This document shows, in pieces, positions 10,500 to 18,230 of a stretch of 64,000 nt of DNA. The stretch covers positions 102,830 to 166,829 of the forward strand of contig NZ_FOYZ01000009.1 in the NCBI RefSeq assembly GCF_900112775.1, given 5' to 3'. The notes beneath the pieces are model-generated. The model had not been told where the DNA came from, did no database searches, and saw only the letters and a list, made by a program, of their open reading frames with translations. Numbering within the stretch: the first letter of the stretch is position 1; each line of letters opens with the position of its first letter. Origin of the DNA: Anaeromicropila populeti. Its GTDB lineage: Bacteria; Bacillota; Clostridia; Lachnospirales; Lachnospiraceae. A program made the position numbers and the translations under genes.

Positions 10500-11303
10500 T
10501 TACAGCCTAAAAATACTTATTAATAAGTATACGATAGGTGCTGTAAATAAAATACTATCAAATCGATCTAAAACACCACCGTGTCCTGGTATCAATTTTC
10601 CATAATCCTTCACATTATGATTCCTTTTAATGGCAGATGCCGCCAAATCTCCAAATTGTGCAACAACCGATCCACAGCATCCAATTACGGTATAGGCCAG
10701 CTGAGGGTTTCCAAAAGTAGTTAAATGTTCTGTAAAAACTGTTGCATAGATAAAACCAATTAGTCCAGCACCTACTACACCACCAATACAGCCTTCAATA
10801 GTCTTTTTAGGACTGAGCTGTGACGGCAGCTTATGTTTTCCAATTAACATACCTACACAATAGGCACAAGTATCTGAACCCCATGCACAAATGAACAGCA
10901 GCCAGACAGAATAAGCACCTAGTTCTCCGATTCTCACCTGATAAATATAACTAAGCAGTACCGGAATGTACAAAAATCCAAAAAATATAACTGACACCTG
11001 TTCTATTACATATTTAGGGAAACTAACTACAAAACAACTTAACATAACAATTAAACATAGTACACAATATATAGTAATATATTCTGCTTTATTTGTATAT
11101 AGTAATATAAAGTATCCCATGGCCGCAGCATACCCAACCAGAGCTAATGATGTTTTTTCCATTTTGACTGCACGATACAATTCAAATTCACCAGCCAGTG
11201 CCAACGCAGCAAGAAATAATAATAGTAAATTCCCTCCTATGGCCGTTGTAAAAATCATTACTGCTAACAAAAAAATACCGCTTATCAATCTAGTTACAAA
11301 CAT
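10500..11303 (-). CDS. cdsA: Phosphatidate cytidylyltransferase (CDP-diacylglycerol synthase)
   Basis: Makes CDP-diacylglycerol from phosphatidate and CTP in the cytoplasmic membrane. Multi-spanning hydrophobic protein (about eight segments) ending in the CDS signature, with SPKKTIEG, GDLAASAIKRN, KDYGKLIPGHGG and LDRFDS in order. The best start is the ATG at 11303, six bases after a GGGGG ribosome site; this gives 267 residues. The longer frame overlaps the uppS stop and would add a hydrophilic extension. It is directly coupled to uppS. Confidence 0.95.
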   Translation of the reverse strand: MFVTRLISGIFLLAVMIFTTAIGGNLLLLFLAALALAGEFELYRAVKMEKTSLALVGYAAAMGYFILLYTNKAEYITIYCVLCLIVMLSCFVVSFPKYVIEQVSVIFFGFLYIPVLLSYIYQVRIGELGAYSVWLLFICAWGSDTCAYCVGMLIGKHKLPSQLSPKKTIEGCIGGVVGAGLIGFIYATVFTEHLTTFGNPQLAYTVIGCCGSVVAQFGDLAASAIKRNHNVKDYGKLIPGHGGVLDRFDSILFTAPIVYLLISIFRL

Positions 11304-11313
11304 ATTCATCCCC

Positions 11314-12021
11314 CTATACACCACCAAAGCGTCGTTCTCTTCTATTATAGTATGCAATTGCCTTTTCTAATTCTTTGTTGTCGAAGTCAGGCCATAATAC
11401 ATCAGCAAAATAAAATTCTGTATATGCCAGCTGCCACAAAAGATAATTAGAAATTCTCTGTTCACCGCTTGTTCGAATCAGCAAATCCGGATCGGGAATA
11501 CCCTTTGTGTCTAAATAGGAACTAATTACTTTTTCATCTATCTCATTCACAGTAAACTGATTATTTGCAAGATCCTCTGACATTTTCTTGAATGCACGCA
11601 GCAATTCATCCCGTCCCCCGTAATTTAATGCCACTTGAAATTTCAAGCCTGTATTGCTGGCAGATTTTTGTTCTAGCTCTTCAATGGAAGCCTTAATATC
11701 TGGGCTTAGCATTTCCTTATCTCCAAGAACACTTACCTTCATGTTATTCTTTTCACTTCTCTTTAGGCAGTCCTTAAGATAATTACGCAGCAATTTCATT
11801 ATTGCATCCACTTCTTCTGTGGGACGCCTCCAGTTTTCAGTAGAAAATGCGTATACCGTCAAATACTCTACTCCCATATTGTACACATCCTCACACATTT
11901 TTTCTACTGCCCTGGCACCTTGTACATGACCATAATTTCTTGGCATAAATCTTTTCTTTGCCCATCTTCCGTTTCCATCCGGAATAACTGCTATATGTCT
12001 TGGGATCTTTAAATCCTCCAT
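11314..12021 (-). CDS. uppS: Isoprenyl transferase (undecaprenyl diphosphate synthase)
   Basis: Makes undecaprenyl diphosphate, the lipid carrier for peptidoglycan and surface polymers, by cis-condensation of IPP units. Motifs include AVIPDGNGRWAKKR at the N-terminus (catalytic Asp), NYGGRDE in the middle, and DPDLLIRTSGEQRISNYLLWQ near the C-terminus. The start is the ATG at 12021 preceded by GGAGG at eight bases; the frame also has an upstream TTG that would put the ribosome site inside the gene. Next to cdsA and the MEP genes, in line with lipid-precursor supply. Confidence 0.96.
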   Translation of the reverse strand: MEDLKIPRHIAVIPDGNGRWAKKRFMPRNYGHVQGARAVEKMCEDVYNMGVEYLTVYAFSTENWRRPTEEVDAIMKLLRNYLKDCLKRSEKNNMKVSVLGDKEMLSPDIKASIEELEQKSASNTGLKFQVALNYGGRDELLRAFKKMSEDLANNQFTVNEIDEKVISSYLDTKGIPDPDLLIRTSGEQRISNYLLWQLAYTEFYFADVLWPDFDNKELEKAIAYYNRRERRFGGV

Positions 12022-12076
12022 GAAAATTACCTCCAAAAATAGGACGTACCTTGAAAATCAAAATACGTCCAATTCA

Positions 12077-12631
12077 TTATACTGTAAGAATTTCTTTTGA
12101 TTTTGCTTCGATTGCCTGGTCAATTTCTACAACGAATTTATCCGTCATTTTTTGAACCTGATCTTCTAATTGCTTAAATTCATCTTCGGAAATCTCGTTG
12201 GCCTTACTCATTTTCTTAAATGAATCATTGGCATCACGACGAACGTTTCGAACCGCAATCTTAGCATTCTCCCCCTTCTTCTTCACATCCTTCACTAAAT
12301 CTTTTCTTCTTTCCTCTGTCAGCTCCGGAAATACCAAACGGATAATTTTACCATCGTTACTTGGATTTAACCCTAAATCAGATGTTAAAATTGCCTTCTC
12401 AATTTCCTTAATTAAACTGGACTCCCAAGGCTGAATCTGAATTACTCTTGCCTCTGGAACTGTAATATTGGCAACCGACTGTAAAGGAGATGGCTGACCA
12501 TAATAGTCCACCTTTAATTTATCTAAAATATGTGGATTAGCCCTTCCTGCACGAATGGTAGTATAATCCTCATTTAATGTCTGTAATGTTTTTTTCATTT
12601 TTCCTTCAAATTGTTCTAATCTTGCATCCAT
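12077..12631 (-). CDS. frr: Ribosome recycling factor
   Basis: Works with EF-G to split post-termination ribosomes. The 184 residues match the usual length. Typical features are the N-terminal helix, TIRAGRANP (about 26-34), the linker VANITVPEARV, SDLGLNPSNDG and the long C-terminal helices with RRDANDSFKK. GGAGG lies seven bases before the ATG. It is 34 bases after pyrH, the usual pyrH-frr pair; rpsB-tsf, which often precede these genes, are not here. Confidence 0.98.
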   Translation of the reverse strand: MDARLEQFEGKMKKTLQTLNEDYTTIRAGRANPHILDKLKVDYYGQPSPLQSVANITVPEARVIQIQPWESSLIKEIEKAILTSDLGLNPSNDGKIIRLVFPELTEERRKDLVKDVKKKGENAKIAVRNVRRDANDSFKKMSKANEISEDEFKQLEDQVQKMTDKFVVEIDQAIEAKSKEILTV

Positions 12632-12665
12632 TTCTATTCCTCCTTTATACTTTACATTTCATCTT

Positions 12666-13370
12666 CTACACGGTAACTTTTGTACCTGTAAAAACCCCTG
12701 ATACAGTATTAATTATGCTATTTTCTTCATTCAGTCCGAAAACAAGTAATGGAATTTTATTTTCCATACACATAATCGTTGCTGTCAAATCAATTACCTG
12801 CAATTTTTTATCCAGTACTTCTTCAATTGACACTACATCATACTTTTTCGCATCAGAATTTTTCCCTGGATCGCTGTCATATACTCCGTCAATCGCCTTT
12901 GCCAGCAGAATAGCATCTGCTTCCATTTCAATTGCCCGTAATGCAATACCTGTGTCTGTAGAAAAATATGGATGACCAGTGCCTCCAGCAAAGAAAACAA
13001 CCATCCCCTTTTCAAAATACTTATTAGCCCTGTCTTTCGAAAAAAGCTTGGTCATACTTCCACATTCAAACGGTGTCAAAATCTGAGTTTTCATTCCTAC
13101 TGACCGGAAAATCTCAGAAGTATAAATACAATTCATTATCGTTGCCAGCATTCCAATCTGATCTGCCTTGGTACGGTCAATTGTCTCACTTGTTCTTCCT
13201 CTCCAGAAATTTCCGCCTCCAATGACAATACCTACCTGTATTCCTTTTTCCACTATAGATTTCACCTGCTCTGCAACCTTAATACAAGTAGCTTCGTCAA
13301 ATCCATGTTTCTTATCTCCTGCTAAGGCTTCACCACTAAGTTTCAGTAATACCCTGTTATATTCAGCCAT
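12666..13370 (-). CDS. pyrH: UMP kinase
   Basis: Phosphorylates UMP to UDP with ATP; hexameric, of the amino acid kinase fold, and feedback controlled by UTP/GTP in bacteria. Motifs: LLKLSGEALAG at the N-terminus, IGGGNFWRG, MLATIMN, and FFAGGTGHPYFSTDT. The ATG at 13370 has AAGGAG seven bases upstream and gives 234 residues, the usual size; the frame is open nine codons further. It is the first gene of the housekeeping run and has a good promoter about 45 bases upstream. Confidence 0.97.
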   Translation of the reverse strand: MAEYNRVLLKLSGEALAGDKKHGFDEATCIKVAEQVKSIVEKGIQVGIVIGGGNFWRGRTSETIDRTKADQIGMLATIMNCIYTSEIFRSVGMKTQILTPFECGSMTKLFSKDRANKYFEKGMVVFFAGGTGHPYFSTDTGIALRAIEMEADAILLAKAIDGVYDSDPGKNSDAKKYDVVSIEEVLDKKLQVIDLTATIMCMENKIPLLVFGLNEENSIINTVSGVFTGTKVTV

Positions 13371-13412
13371 ATCATAACTCCTTAGATTTAATTTCAATTA
13401 ACATTACTAAAT

Positions 13413-13441
13413 ATTTTATCACACTTTTAGTCATTTTCCAA
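13413..13441 (-). promoter_or_regulatory. Sigma-A-type promoter for pyrH-frr operon
   Basis: Reading the minus strand, TTGGAA (13441-13436) and TAAAAT (13418-13413) are separated by exactly 17 bases. It lies between yaiI and pyrH and points at pyrH. No terminator-like hairpin separates it from the gene. Confidence 0.6.
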
Positions 13442-13465
13442 ATATATTTTTCATAGGAATTTCTC

Positions 13466-13924
13466 CTATTTCGCTTCCTCACCAAGAATCTGTAAAATCA
13501 GCCGACGAAATGCTTCCTCAAATCGAATATCATCTTCTTGACTTCTTTTTTTCGGTCCTTTCCCATGAAATTTCTTAGATGCCCGTCGCTGCACCTTGGA
13601 CAAATGACGTTCAAATAGCATTTGATCGATATTTTCATTGGTAAAAACCTTCCCACTCTGATGAATTGCAAAGGAACCCTTTCCCAGTGCCATGGCAGCC
13701 ACTCCATAATCCTGTGTAACAACGATATCACCCTTTAACAGAAAATTAATTAAAGCAAAATCGACTGCATCTGCCCCCTGGCTTACTGTTATAACTTCTC
13801 CGTATTTCACAGACAATACATGGCTTGTATCAATAAAAAAATAAAGCGGTATCTTATATTCCTGTGCAGTTCGTTCCACAATTTCTTTTGTCGGACATGC
13901 GTCCGCATCTACTAGAATTCTCAT
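13466..13924 (-). CDS. YaiI/YqxD family protein (DUF188)
   Basis: A 152-residue protein of the widely conserved YaiI/YqxD family, whose biochemical role is not settled. It has the family's N-terminal acidic motif ILVDADACP, the central QGADAVDFALINFLLKGD and VVTQDYGVAA segments (PIN-like nuclease fold is the usual prediction), and the C-terminal Lys-rich KKFHGKGPKKR. The acidic residues would suit metal binding. It stands alone between galE and pyrH. Confidence 0.88.
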   Translation of the reverse strand: MRILVDADACPTKEIVERTAQEYKIPLYFFIDTSHVLSVKYGEVITVSQGADAVDFALINFLLKGDIVVTQDYGVAAMALGKGSFAIHQSGKVFTNENIDQMLFERHLSKVQRRASKKFHGKGPKKRSQEDDIRFEEAFRRLILQILGEEAK

Positions 13925-13973
13925 ATTCAGATACCATCCTTTTTGAAATTATCTGTCATCATGGCGCATATAA

Positions 13974-14041
13974 AAGACGGTATATACCCAAAACCACAAT
14001 AGATATACTATTATGCGGTTATACGGACAGCATACCGTCTT
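13974..14041 (-). terminator. Long inverted repeat downstream of galE, probable terminator
   Basis: Two perfect 10-base arms (AAGACGGTAT at 13974-13983 and its complement at 14032-14041) enclose a further near-match inner stem (AACCGCA against TGTGGTT). On the minus strand it is followed by CTTTTATAT, a weak U-tract, and it begins 20 bases after the galE stop. It may be a terminator or a transcript-stabilising stem. Confidence 0.55.
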
Positions 14042-14061
14042 CCAGTTATTTTTACTATAAT

Positions 14062-15054
14062 CTATTTCTTCTCAAATCCATCTGGATGAGTACTATGCCA
14101 CTTCCATGCAGATGCAATAATTTCTTCTAAATCTGTATGCTCTGGCTTCCATCCCAAAACAGTTCTTGCTTTATCACTAGATGCAATTAATCTGGCTGGA
14201 TCTCCAGCTCTCTTAGGAGAAACAACCGCCTTAATTGGAAGACCAGTTGCTTTTCTTGCTGCCTCAATCACTTCGTTTACCGTAAATCCAACACCATTTC
14301 CCAAATTGAAAATACTGCTTTCATTGCCTTCCATTAAATATTTTACGGCAAGTATATGAGCCTGTGCCAAATCAGTAACATGGATATAGTCACGAATACA
14401 AGTTCCATCCTTAGTATCGTAATCATCTCCAAACACCTGAATGGCATCTCTTTTTCCATTTGGTACCTGAAGAATTAACGGAATCAGGTGTGTTTCAGGA
14501 CTATGCGCTTCCCCGATTATTCCACTTTTATGCGCACCGCAGGCATTGAAATAGCGCAATGACACAAAACGCAGATTATGTGCTTTCCCAGTCCATTTAA
14601 ACATTTTTTCCATAGCTAACTTTGTTTCCCCATACGTATTCGTAGGTTCTGTCTTATCTGTTTCCATAATAGGCACTCTCTCTGGCTCTCCGTAGGTTGC
14701 AGCAGTTGAGGAAAATACAATTTTATCTACTCCATGTGCTACCATAGATTCTAATAACACCTTAGTACCGCAAAGATTATTATCATAATACTTCAAAGGA
14801 TTAGTCATACTTTCTCCAACAAGAGAATTTGCGGCAAAATGAATTACTGCATCTACCTTTTCCTGTTCAAAAACACTGTCCACAAACCCACGGTCACGGA
14901 TGTCTCCCTTGTAAAACTTTGCAGCAGGATGCACTGCTTCTAAATGTCCCGTTTCAAGGTTGTCCACAATTACCACTTCTGCTCCACTGTCTGCCAGCTC
15001 ATATACTGTATGAGATCCAATGTAACCTGCTCCTCCTAATACTAATACCTTCAT
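14062..15054 (-). CDS. galE: UDP-glucose 4-epimerase
   Basis: Interconverts UDP-glucose and UDP-galactose in the Leloir pathway and for surface sugars. Extended short-chain dehydrogenase fold: NAD-binding GGAGYIGSH at residues 7-15, a catalytic Ser-Thr-Ala segment (FSSTAATYG), catalytic TYGETKLAMEK (YxxxK), and FNACGAH. The 330-residue length is typical. It is 28 bases after galK in the same direction. No galT (uridylyltransferase) is adjacent. Confidence 0.97.
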   Translation of the reverse strand: MKVLVLGGAGYIGSHTVYELADSGAEVVIVDNLETGHLEAVHPAAKFYKGDIRDRGFVDSVFEQEKVDAVIHFAANSLVGESMTNPLKYYDNNLCGTKVLLESMVAHGVDKIVFSSTAATYGEPERVPIMETDKTEPTNTYGETKLAMEKMFKWTGKAHNLRFVSLRYFNACGAHKSGIIGEAHSPETHLIPLILQVPNGKRDAIQVFGDDYDTKDGTCIRDYIHVTDLAQAHILAVKYLMEGNESSIFNLGNGVGFTVNEVIEAARKATGLPIKAVVSPKRAGDPARLIASSDKARTVLGWKPEHTDLEEIIASAWKWHSTHPDGFEKK

Positions 15055-15082
15055 TTTATCAATTCCTTTCCTGACAATTTGA

Positions 15083-16246
15083 TTATAATTTTACTGGTCC
15101 ACCACCAACTGAAACAATATAAAAATCCGCTTCGTATCCAATCTTTTCTTTATATGCTTTGCCAACATTCTCAATAAAGCTGTCTATCACCTGTTCTTTC
15201 ACAATGCTGACCGCACATCCTCCAAAACCAGCTCCTGTCATTCTAGCACCAATTACACCTTCTATTTTCAGTGCTTCCTCTACAAGTGTATCTAACTCCG
15301 TTCCTGTTACTTCATAATCATACTTTAATGAAGTATGAGAATCAATCATTAATTTCCCAAATAATTCAATATCTTTATTTTTCAATGCCTCTACCGCTTT
15401 TATCGTTCGCTGGTTTTCATAAACTGCATGCTTTGCTCGCTTTCTCTGAATTTCATCGGTAATTGCATTTTGATTGGCTTCAAACTGCTCCTCTGTCAAC
15501 TCACCCAGAGAGGACACTGGAATTACACTTTTTATCTGTTCTAAAGCAGCTTCACACTCGCTTCTTCTCTGATTATATTTTGAATCTCCCAGTCCACGCT
15601 TCTTGTTGGTATTCATAATAACAATCTTAGCATCCTCTAACAGAATGTCTGCATATTCATAAGATAAATCTGCTGTATCTAAGAAAATCGCTTTATTTTC
15701 CATACCCATGGCAATGGCAAACTGATCCATGATTCCACAATTAACACCATTAAATTTGTTCTCAGAGTACTGACATAACTTAGCAATCTCAATTAAGGAT
15801 ATATCAAATGAAAACATCTCTCTCAGCACATAAGCTGTTAAAACTTCAATGGATGCAGAAGAGGATAACCCGGAACCATTTGGAATATTACCAAAGTACA
15901 GAATATCAAAACCACAAGGAATGGAAAATCCCTTCTCTTTTATTGCCCAACAAACTCCCAGTGGATAGTTTGTCCAATCATTTTCTTTTTTGTTTATTAA
16001 CTCGTCCAAACTACTTTCCAAAATACCTAGCTGTTCAAAATTCATAGAATAGAACCGAATCTTATGATCTTCTCTCTTACGTACTGCTGCGTAAGTTCCA
16101 ATTGTTAATGCACACGGAAAAACATGTCCTCCGTTATAATCTGTATGCTCCCCAATTAAATTTACTCTCCCTGGTGCAAAATAAACATCAACACTGCCTT
16201 CTGCACTAAATACATCATAAAATCTTTGAATTAATTTTTCTTTCAT
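15083..16246 (-). CDS. galK: Galactokinase
   Basis: Phosphorylates galactose at C1 with ATP. GHMP kinase motifs are all present: GRVNLIGEHTDYNGGHVFPCA (galactokinase signature, shown in part) at about residues 26-45, GSGLSSSAS (ATP-binding loop), and TGAGFGGCA near the C-terminus. 387 residues, normal. GGAG lies seven bases before the ATG. A weak promoter (TTGATA-17-TATGAA) can be placed in the short gap downstream of the arylsulfotransferase terminator. It forms an operon with galE. Confidence 0.97.
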   Translation of the reverse strand: MKEKLIQRFYDVFSAEGSVDVYFAPGRVNLIGEHTDYNGGHVFPCALTIGTYAAVRKREDHKIRFYSMNFEQLGILESSLDELINKKENDWTNYPLGVCWAIKEKGFSIPCGFDILYFGNIPNGSGLSSSASIEVLTAYVLREMFSFDISLIEIAKLCQYSENKFNGVNCGIMDQFAIAMGMENKAIFLDTADLSYEYADILLEDAKIVIMNTNKKRGLGDSKYNQRRSECEAALEQIKSVIPVSSLGELTEEQFEANQNAITDEIQRKRAKHAVYENQRTIKAVEALKNKDIELFGKLMIDSHTSLKYDYEVTGTELDTLVEEALKIEGVIGARMTGAGFGGCAVSIVKEQVIDSFIENVGKAYKEKIGYEADFYIVSVGGGPVKL

Positions 16247-16290
16247 CCCTGTCTCCTTTTCAGTTCATAGATTCTATCTTGAATTTTATC

Positions 16291-16328
16291 AAAAAAGGGA
16301 AAAAAGTAAAGTACTTTTTCCCCTTTTA
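16291..16328. terminator. Bidirectional-looking A/T-flanked hairpin after the arylsulfotransferase-like gene
   Basis: Arms AAAAAAGGGAAAAAAGTA (16291-16308) and the complementary TACTTTTTCCCCTTTT (16312 on) form a hairpin with a three-base loop. It overlaps the last bases of the sulfotransferase-like gene and is flanked by A and T runs, so it can end transcription from that gene. Confidence 0.75.
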
Positions 16329-16329
16329 T

Positions 16330-18114
16330 TTAGTAAAACCAGATATTTTTCATATCATATTTAAAAACTCGATAATTATACGTTGTACCCTTTGTCATAA
16401 ACTGACTAATTAATACCCCATTTTTATCATACTCCCCAAATATCAACTTTTTCCCCGAATTAATAACATAATTCTTATTGCTATCCTGTACATTACTAAC
16501 AATGTTGGAATATGGTACCTCTATTGACTTAATTAAGCCATAATATCCTGCTGATTCATCAACCATATACTTGTAATAATAGGAATGCTCCGCCTCCTTC
16601 TTATCTGTTCCAATACCTTCCATTATGCTCCAGTCAAAAGACTTTCTTGTGGACCATCTTCCAAAATTATTATTAAACATGCTTAGATAGTATTGTTCAT
16701 CTTCTAAATTATATCCTGGCTGATACGTAACAGAATGTTGTCCAAATTGGGAGGTAAAAACATCAGCTGTTTCTTGATCGGCTGAATCTGTTTCAAGATT
16801 TACCCAGCTGTCCCCTTCATAAGAGCCTTTCTTTAAAAGTAAATCCTCATACCCAGAGTCTTCCCATAATACTGGATCTGCAATAATATAGCCTACTGTA
16901 GGTTTTATACTTGTAATATTATTTATCTTAATAATACTTGACAATTCTCTGGAGCTTATAATAATATCACTGCTTCCTATCTGTGTTAACGAATTCAGAT
17001 GAATCCAGTCCAGCCTATCCTCTCCCTTTGGCTTATTAGCCTTTTTCTTAACTTTGGGAAACAATTTTTTAAGGTCAACCAGCTTTTTCACCTTCCCTGT
17101 ATCTAAATCCAAAGAAACTACATAATCTTCAACAGTCTCTGCCTTACTGCTGGTTGAAGATGTCAGCATCCAAAGCTGTCCATATCCATTATAAATAAAA
17201 TCATGATGAAGCTCATAATTATTCATATGATATACTTTCATCACTTGACCAATAGCACTTACCATGGCAAAATCCTGTTTTGAAAAAGAATACAGAAGCT
17301 GCCCGTCAATAACCTCCAGCCGGTCACTGCGATATCCTTTTAACGGAATAACACTTCTTAAAACCCCTGAGTTATCGTAAGCTGGTATTGCATTAGGTGA
17401 ATCATCACCAGACGCATCCATACCCATAATGAAAAAAAGTCCGTTAGAGATCAGCTCCTCACTCTCACCATTTGTTTTCGCAAGTTTGACTGGTATATTC
17501 ATTTCAAGCTTATCCACTTTAAAAGAATACGTAATCTTATCTATTAAATTACCATTGGCATTATACATCCTCAAGGTTAAATAATTGACATATCCTGGAA
17601 CAAATCCAACCAGTTGGTATTCATGCTTCCGTGTCAGATTCCCTTCTTCCCCATTCAGCAATATACGATTAAAGTCGGGAATTTCAGCATCCTCAACCTG
17701 AATTGTATATTTTAAATAACATAGCTCTGAAGATTTCAAATATAGATAGAGTGATAAGTCATTGGTTCCAAATGGATTCCATACCATCAGCGGATTTTCC
17801 GCCGAATATTCCTCCTGCTTTTTTAACTGTTCTAATCGCTTTTTAACTGTTTCAGATGTTTCTACTTTATAAATCTCCTTAATTGATTTTTCCTTTAACA
17901 ATAAAATATCGGAATCCTTTTTTCCCATCGAAAGTGGCTTAGCGGCCGCTGCATTAATAATTTCCTTTTCATCCTCTGGCAGCAAAAGATCTAGCTCTTC
18001 CCGTTTCTTTCCTGTATCTTCCTTTTTATTATTGGTAAGCAGCGTAAGGGTTCCAAAGAGAATTCCTGCCATTATAATACTTGTAATCAATATTGTAGTT
18101 ACTATTTTTTTCAT
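16330..18114 (-). CDS. Membrane-anchored arylsulfate sulfotransferase-like protein (AssT family)
   Basis: PAPS-independent arylsulfotransferases move sulfate from one phenol to another. The protein (594 residues from the ATG at 18114, GGAG upstream) has one N-terminal hydrophobic segment (about 5-27), an N-terminal beta domain and a beta-propeller. Residues that line up with the known active site are His303/304 (ELHHDF), His372 (DWIHLN), Arg389 (SSRE) and His460 (FGQHSV), the last corresponding to the sulfated histidine of E. coli AssT. So the catalytic set appears complete. It has a hydrophobic anchor rather than a cleaved signal, so it acts at the outer face of the membrane. It lies after the GDPD gene but a terminator separates them. 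The substrate cannot be told. Confidence 0.85.
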   Translation of the reverse strand: MKKIVTTILITSIIMAGILFGTLTLLTNNKKEDTGKKREELDLLLPEDEKEIINAAAAKPLSMGKKDSDILLLKEKSIKEIYKVETSETVKKRLEQLKKQEEYSAENPLMVWNPFGTNDLSLYLYLKSSELCYLKYTIQVEDAEIPDFNRILLNGEEGNLTRKHEYQLVGFVPGYVNYLTLRMYNANGNLIDKITYSFKVDKLEMNIPVKLAKTNGESEELISNGLFFIMGMDASGDDSPNAIPAYDNSGVLRSVIPLKGYRSDRLEVIDGQLLYSFSKQDFAMVSAIGQVMKVYHMNNYELHHDFIYNGYGQLWMLTSSTSSKAETVEDYVVSLDLDTGKVKKLVDLKKLFPKVKKKANKPKGEDRLDWIHLNSLTQIGSSDIIISSRELSSIIKINNITSIKPTVGYIIADPVLWEDSGYEDLLLKKGSYEGDSWVNLETDSADQETADVFTSQFGQHSVTYQPGYNLEDEQYYLSMFNNNFGRWSTRKSFDWSIMEGIGTDKKEAEHSYYYKYMVDESAGYYGLIKSIEVPYSNIVSNVQDSNKNYVINSGKKLIFGEYDKNGVLISQFMTKGTTYNYRVFKYDMKNIWFY

Positions 18115-18175
18115 AAATATCTCCTTAATTGATAAGAATTTATGTATATTTAGTATTATATCAAATAAGACCATT

Positions 18176-18205
18176 AAAAAAAAGGGTCAGATTGAACTAT
18201 CTAAC
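18176..18205 (-). terminator. Intrinsic terminator after the GDPD gene
   Basis: On the minus strand a 7-bp stem (GTTAGAT with ATCTGAC, one G-U pair, six-base loop) is followed by eight T residues. It starts 26 bases after the stop codon of the glycerophosphodiesterase gene. Confidence 0.75.
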
Positions 18206-18230
18206 TCTTTTTTCTCAAACATATGAATTT

